The notes under the pieces are model-generated. The model worked only from the letters and a program-made list of their open reading frames with translations. It did no database searches and had not been told where the DNA came from. Made by a program: the position numbers and the translations under genes. This document shows positions 60,345 through 64,000 of a DNA stretch of 64,000 bases, one piece after another. Source of the stretch: Yinghuangia soli (lineage in GTDB: Bacteria; Actinomycetota; Actinomycetes; Streptomycetales; Streptomycetaceae); NCBI RefSeq assembly GCF_021502675.1, contig NZ_JAKFHA010000001.1, positions 61,390 to 125,389 of the forward strand, in the 5' to 3' direction. The first letter of the stretch is position 1; each line of letters opens with the position of its first letter.

Positions 60345-61147
60345 GTGCGGGTCCCCACTCCCGCGTACCCGGTGAACCGGCCCGGTTTCGCCTCCGGGGC
60401 GGCGCCCGCCTCCGGGCGCCACTCGGGCAGGAAGACCAGGCCGGGTTCGGCCAGTTCGAATCCGTCGAAGAAGGCGGCGACTTCGTCGCGGCTGCGCATG
60501 TGCATGGGGGCGTCCCTACGGCGGTACAGGTCCTGGTGCTCGGCGGCCCGCTCGGGTTCTCCGTCCGCACTGGCGTGCGATACGACGAGGCGGCTGCCGG
60601 GGGCGATGTGCTTGTGCAGGAAGGCGATCAGCTCGGCGGGGTTCTCCTCGTCGGGCACGAAGTGCAGCAAGGCGACGAGGAGAACGGCGACCGGCCTGGC
60701 CGGGTCGTACAGCCCGGTGGCGGCCGCGGACTCCAGGATGCCGAGCGGGTCGCGGACGTCGCCGCCCAGCATCACGGTGCGCGGGTCGTCGCCGAGTATC
60801 GCCCGGCCGTGCGCGACCGCGACCGGGTCGTTGTCGACGTACACCACGCCCGCTTCGGACCCGGCGGCGCGGACCACCTCGTGGGTGCTGCCGACCGTAG
60901 GGATGCCCGAACCGATGTCCAGGAACTGCGTGATGCCGGATTCCACCAAATGGCGTACCGCCCGGCGCAGGAAGGCGCGGTTGGCCTGCATGATGACCGG
61001 CAGTTCGGGCCACATGCCGATCGCTTTCGCGGCGAACTCGCGGTCCACCGCGAAGTTGTGCGACCCGCCCAGGTAGTAGTCGTACACCCGGGCGACACTC
61101 GGCTTGGTCAAGTCGATCTCTTCCGGCGCCCACGCAGGTCGCTCCAC
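60341..61147 (-). CDS. DUF574-type SAM-dependent methyltransferase
   Basis: A 268-residue Rossmann methyltransferase of the large streptomycete DUF574 family: IDLTKPSVARVYDYYLGGSHNFAVDREFA, QFLDIGSGIPTVGSTHEVV (SAM loop) and VVYVDNDPVAVAHGRAIL, then VLLVALLHFVPDEENP. GTG 61147 has GGGGGAATC before it and matches the usual start of the family; the frame is open further upstream. Substrate unknown. It is the first gene of a two-gene unit with the cyclic-di-GMP protein. Confidence 0.85.
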   Translation of the reverse strand: MERPAWAPEEIDLTKPSVARVYDYYLGGSHNFAVDREFAAKAIGMWPELPVIMQANRAFLRRAVRHLVESGITQFLDIGSGIPTVGSTHEVVRAAGSEAGVVYVDNDPVAVAHGRAILGDDPRTVMLGGDVRDPLGILESAAATGLYDPARPVAVLLVALLHFVPDEENPAELIAFLHKHIAPGSRLVVSHASADGEPERAAEHQDLYRRRDAPMHMRSRDEVAAFFDGFELAEPGLVFLPEWRPEAGAAPEAKPGRFTGYAGVGTRT

Positions 61148-61364
61148 GATTCCCCCGCCTTCCGGGCGAACGGCGGTGCCCCGTTCATCCGCTCGCTCAT
61201 CCGCTAATCCGGTTGACCCACGTGCGATGAATGACGTGTGATCACCGTCGACGGTATCCGCCGGGACCGCGAAACGTCTCGCACTCCGGCCCGGCGCGAG
61301 GAGCATCACTCCTGCGAGGGACAACCGCCTCCGGGAGCCCCTTGACATTCAGGAGTTTGCGGTC

Positions 61365-62315
61365 ATGTTGCTCGAACTGGCGGTCGGAGATGCGTATGGA
61401 GCCAGCTTCGAATACACCCCTCCGCCCTTCATCCGGCAGCGGAACACCCTCGCGGGGTACGTCCAGCACCCGACGCACCGCGACATACGGCCGGGTATGT
61501 ACACGGACGACACGCAGATGAGCATCGCGGTCGCGGAATGGCTGCTGGACGGCGCCCCACCGCTCGACGCCCCACCAGCGAGCGCCCCGGCCGATCCGCC
61601 GACCGGGGTCCCGGGCACCTCTGCGGCCGAAGGCCCTTATACGCGCGAGGACTTGGCGCACCGCTTCGTGAAGACCTACAAGCGCGACCCGCGGGCAGGC
61701 TATGCGGGCGGCTTCCGTTCGGTTCTCGAACATGTCTGGAACGGAGAGGAGTTGCTCGGAACGCTGCGACCGGGCAGCGACAAGAGCGGCGCGGCGATGC
61801 GCGCGGGCGTCCTGGGCCTGCTGCCGGAACTCGACCGGGTCGACGAGTTGGCCGTGCTGCAGGCGAAGATCACCCACGACTCCCCCGGCGGCCTGGCCGC
61901 CGCGCGGGGTGCCGCGTACGCCGTGCACTACTGCCGGTACGGGATCGGCTCGGTCGTGCGGCTCCCCCAGTGGCTGGCCGAGCACGTGCGCGTACCCGAC
62001 CCGCACCGGTACGGCCGGTGGACCGAGCCGTGGCGCGGCAAGGTCGGCTCACCCGGCATGCACAGCGCGCGGGCCGCGGTGACCGCCCTGGCCAAGCACC
62101 GCACGCTGAGCGGGCTGCTGCGCGAGTGCACGGCGTACACGGGGGACGTGGACACGGTCGCCACGATTGCCTTGGCGGCCGCGTCCGCCTCCGCGGAGTA
62201 CCGGCAGGACCTGCCGCAGGTGCTCGTGGACGGCCTGGAGGACGGCGAGTACGGCCGCGCGTACTTGGAGGCCTTGGATGCCCGCCTGGACGCGCAGTGG
62301 GGCCTGCGGCCCTGA
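61365..62315 (+). CDS. ADP-ribosylglycohydrolase family protein
   Basis: A 316-residue DraG/ARH-fold protein that removes ADP-ribose from proteins or nucleic acids with two magnesium ions. Metal-site motifs are VGDAYGASFEY, GMYTDDTQMS and CTAYTGDVDTVATIALAAAS. A Pro/Ala/Ser insertion (PPLDAPPASAPADPPTGVPGTS) sits after the second. AGGAG lies 9 nt before the ATG. It diverges from the methyltransferase gene. Confidence 0.85.
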   Translation: MLLELAVGDAYGASFEYTPPPFIRQRNTLAGYVQHPTHRDIRPGMYTDDTQMSIAVAEWLLDGAPPLDAPPASAPADPPTGVPGTSAAEGPYTREDLAHRFVKTYKRDPRAGYAGGFRSVLEHVWNGEELLGTLRPGSDKSGAAMRAGVLGLLPELDRVDELAVLQAKITHDSPGGLAAARGAAYAVHYCRYGIGSVVRLPQWLAEHVRVPDPHRYGRWTEPWRGKVGSPGMHSARAAVTALAKHRTLSGLLRECTAYTGDVDTVATIALAAASASAEYRQDLPQVLVDGLEDGEYGRAYLEALDARLDAQWGLRP

Positions 62316-62346
62316 CCTCCGGGCCGCGACGAGCACCCAGCCGGCT

Positions 62347-63099
62347 CTACTTGCCCGCTCCCACCGGCTGGGCCTGCCGAGCCTGCCGAACCTGCTCGGC
62401 CTTCTCAGCCTTCTGCGCCTTGGCCTGACGCCAGATCAGCCTGGGGATGCTCATCTTGACCTCGCGCGTCCCCACGCCGATCGCCTTGCCGACGAAGCGC
62501 CGGTCCTCCAGCTGCGCCAGCATCGCCGCGGCGAGGTCGCTGCGGGCGGTGAAGAGCGCGTCGACGCTCTCCTCGGCGATCTCGTACCGGGTCACCTCGT
62601 CGTGTTCGAACAGGCCGCCGGGCCGGACCACGGTCCAGTCCACGGCCGAGTCCTGCAGCAGCGCCTCCATGCGGCGCATGTCCGCGTGGGCGGTGCCCGC
62701 GACCTTGCGGTTGACCAGCGGGTCCATGACGAGGTTGAAGAAGTGCTCGCCGGTGGGCCGCCAATGCGGGTCGACGACGCTGGAGCTGACCGCGACGAGG
62801 CGTGCGACGCCGTGCCGTTCCATGCCGGCCACGATGTTGCGCATGCCTTCCGAGTAGACCGTCACCACGTCTTTGGTGGGCGGTACGCCGAGTGCCGAGA
62901 CGACCGCGTCGCTGCCGGCCAGGGCCGAGGCGACGGCGGCCGTGTCCGCCACGTCCGCCCGCACGACGGCCAGCCCCGGGTGCGGCGCCAGGGCGTCGGC
63001 GCGCCGCGAGACCGCGGTGACCAAGTGGCCGGCGGCAAGGGCCTGGGCGGTGATGCGGCGGCCGGTCGGTCCGGTGGCGCCGAAGACGGTGATGCGCAT
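62347..63099 (-). CDS. NAD(P)-binding SDR-type oxidoreductase
   Basis: A 250-residue atypical short-chain-dehydrogenase-like protein: MRITVFGATGPTGRRITAQALAAGHLVTAVSRRADAL (GATGxTG dinucleotide loop), DAVVSALGVPP, LVAVSSSVVDPH and DWTVVRPGGLFEHDE. This is the NAD(P)H-binding, flavin-reductase/biliverdin-reductase-like (NmrA-like) branch. AGGAGCAG precedes the ATG. It diverges from a TetR regulator and is probably its target. Confidence 0.85.
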   Translation of the reverse strand: MRITVFGATGPTGRRITAQALAAGHLVTAVSRRADALAPHPGLAVVRADVADTAAVASALAGSDAVVSALGVPPTKDVVTVYSEGMRNIVAGMERHGVARLVAVSSSVVDPHWRPTGEHFFNLVMDPLVNRKVAGTAHADMRRMEALLQDSAVDWTVVRPGGLFEHDEVTRYEIAEESVDALFTARSDLAAAMLAQLEDRRFVGKAIGVGTREVKMSIPRLIWRQAKAQKAEKAEQVRQARQAQPVGAGK

Positions 63100-63114
63100 G
63101 AGCTGCTCCTCTGT

Positions 63115-63180
63115 CGTGTCCCGCGGTGTCGTGCGGTTCGTGCGGTTCGTGCGGTTCGTGCGGTGTCGTGCGGTGTCCGG
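63115..63180. repeat. short tandem repeat in divergent promoter region
   Basis: Units GTTCGTGCG repeat three times with 10-bp variants GTGTCGTGCG on either side, between the SDR and TetR genes. It is just upstream of the SDR start, so changes in copy number would change promoter spacing. Confidence 0.7.
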
Positions 63181-63248
63181 AAGGCGCGGCACCCGTGGTT
63201 CTTCGTCCCGGGGCCGCCGACATCGAAGGTGCCGGAGCAGGCAGGTGG

Positions 63249-63267
63249 TATTCAAAGACGATGAATA
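63249..63267 (+). promoter_or_regulatory. TetR autoregulatory operator over the start codon
   Basis: TATTCA (63249-63254) and TGAATA (63262-63267) are perfect 6-bp arms with a 7-nt centre. The first arm is also a -10 box 6 nt before the ATG at 63261, and the second arm lies within the first codons, so the leaderless promoter and start are inside the palindrome. Confidence 0.7.
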
Positions 63268-63887
63268 AATCCGAGGGCCGTAGAGAGGGCCGTTCGCGAG
63301 GCCGTCCGCGGGGCAATCCGCCGACCCGGGCACAGATCGCCGACGCTGCCCGCGGCCTGTTCCTGGAGCACGGCTACCGGCGTACGACCCTGCGCGCGAT
63401 CGCCGCTGCGGCGGGCGTGGACCAGGCGCTGATCAAGTACCACTTCGGGTCGAAGCAGCAGCTGTTCGGCGAGGTCACCGACCTGCAGTGCGCCCGTTCC
63501 CTGGGACTTGCCGAGGCCCTGGACGGCGATCCGGCCGGGGCCGCGGACCGGATCCTGCAGGCGGTCACGGACCTGTGGGACGCGACGGCGGTCGACCGCG
63601 CGGCGCTGCAGGACGAGGACGTCATGGGTGCCCTGCGCGGCTACCTCGACGGGGAGGTGCTGCCGCAGATTGCTGAATATCTGGGCGGCACCGACGCGAC
63701 CGAACGCGCGACCGCCGTGGTCACCGTGATCGGCGGCCTCATCTTCACGCGCTACCTGCAGCCCTTGCCGACCGCTGCGGGGCTGTCCGCGGACGATGTA
63801 CGCCGGATCCTCGCCCCGACGCTGCGTGCCGCGCTGCAGGGCAGCAGGCCCCGCCGACCGGTCGTGCGGCGCGTCGCGGCCGCCTGA
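63261..63887 (+). CDS. TetR-family transcriptional repressor
   Basis: A 208-residue regulator: basic start (MNKSEGRREGRSRGRPRGNPPTRAQIADAARGLFLEHGYRRTTLRAIAAAAGVDQALIKYHFGSKQQLF) with the helix-turn-helix at about residues 40-65, and a TetR C-terminal ligand-binding domain (AADRILQAVTDLWDATAVDRAALQ, ATAVVTVIGGLIFTRYLQPLP). It is divergent from the SDR gene and probably represses both. Ligand unknown. Confidence 0.9.
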   Translation: MNKSEGRREGRSRGRPRGNPPTRAQIADAARGLFLEHGYRRTTLRAIAAAAGVDQALIKYHFGSKQQLFGEVTDLQCARSLGLAEALDGDPAGAADRILQAVTDLWDATAVDRAALQDEDVMGALRGYLDGEVLPQIAEYLGGTDATERATAVVTVIGGLIFTRYLQPLPTAAGLSADDVRRILAPTLRAALQGSRPRRPVVRRVAAA

Positions 63888-63907
63888 TCCTCCGGCCGGA
63901 CACGACA

Positions 63908-63943
63908 CCGCCGGGGGGGCCGATCGAACGGCCGCCCCGGCGG
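63908..63943 (+). terminator. terminator after TetR gene
   Basis: CCGCCGGGGGGGCCG (63908-63922) pairs with CGGCCGCCCCGGCGG (63929-63943) with a single mismatch and a 6-nt loop, 20 nt past the stop; GGGTCCTTCCTTC follows. The last 50 bases of the window are mostly G runs. Confidence 0.7.
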
Positions 63944-64000
63944 GGGTCCTTCCTTCAGGTGGGGTGGGGGGGGGGTGGGACGGCGTGCCGCCGCCCGCGC

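Noticed and set aside
1..64000. tRNA or rRNA genes, intact insertion sequences, integrase or attachment sites
   Set aside because: None were recognised on either strand by eye; a covariance or profile search would be needed to exclude small RNAs.

Overview
The window is high-GC, densely packed DNA from an actinomycete, most likely a streptomycete or close relative. The evidence is a mycothiol-dependent isomerase-type protein, an F420-type PPOX oxidoreductase, SigE-type sigma factor, DUF574-type methyltransferase, HelR with a rifamycin-type palindrome, many GTG/TTG starts, 1-4 base gene overlaps, and at least seven genes whose -10-like hexamer lies only 6-8 nt before the start codon (leaderless transcripts). 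I see no rRNA, tRNA, CRISPR array, intact transposase or prophage.

Layout. 1-13.7 kb is ordinary accessory/housekeeping DNA: a truncated membrane protein gene at the left edge, a CoA-transferase/amidohydrolase pair, small hypotheticals (one frameshifted), a DinB-like protein, a lipoprotein, a mycothiol-dependent isomerase relative, a PaaY-like hexapeptide protein ending in an 11-unit 19-bp tandem repeat, a two-domain VOC protein, two translationally coupled barstar-domain proteins, and the electron transfer flavoprotein genes etfB-etfA. The PaaY-like gene and etfBA carry almost identical 13-bp palindromes upstream.

14-31 kb holds the two most unusual loci, divergently arranged around a 309-bp control region. 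Leftward is a coupled operon for an NrtR-like Nudix/winged-helix regulator, a J-domain fused to a probable pseudokinase, a von Willebrand A protein and an adenylosuccinate-synthetase homologue with a long disordered N-terminus. Rightward is a poorly understood gene system of the STM4011-STM4015 type: five tandem leucine-rich-repeat-like STM4015 paralogues, an ATP-grasp-like protein (STM4014), a sulfatase/phosphatase-like hydrolase (STM4013) and two radical SAM enzymes (STM4012, STM4011). A SigE-type sigma factor and a membrane-anchored putative anti-sigma protein sit inside it. This is my best candidate for an undescribed biological system: it looks like a pathway that modifies a peptide or small molecule with radical and ATP-dependent chemistry, with LRR-like proteins as substrates, scaffolds or recognition units.

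31-45 kb: a secreted lipase, a DUF1152 gene preceded by a decayed C-terminal copy of itself, HelR behind a perfect palindrome matching a rifamycin-associated element, a DUF6745-like protein, a broken histidine phosphatase, and an NLR-like pair (small adaptor plus P-loop/TPR protein) sharing an amyloid-signalling-like motif at the facing gene ends, followed by an XRE-TPR regulator. 45-64 kb: an acyl-CoA-dehydrogenase-like flavoprotein with a divergent PucR-type regulator, assorted small proteins, a complete dipeptide/oligopeptide ABC transporter operon, a methyltransferase coupled to a PAS-GGDEF-EAL cyclic-di-GMP protein, an ADP-ribosylglycohydrolase, and an NAD(P)-binding protein divergent from a TetR regulator with a visible operator over its own start.
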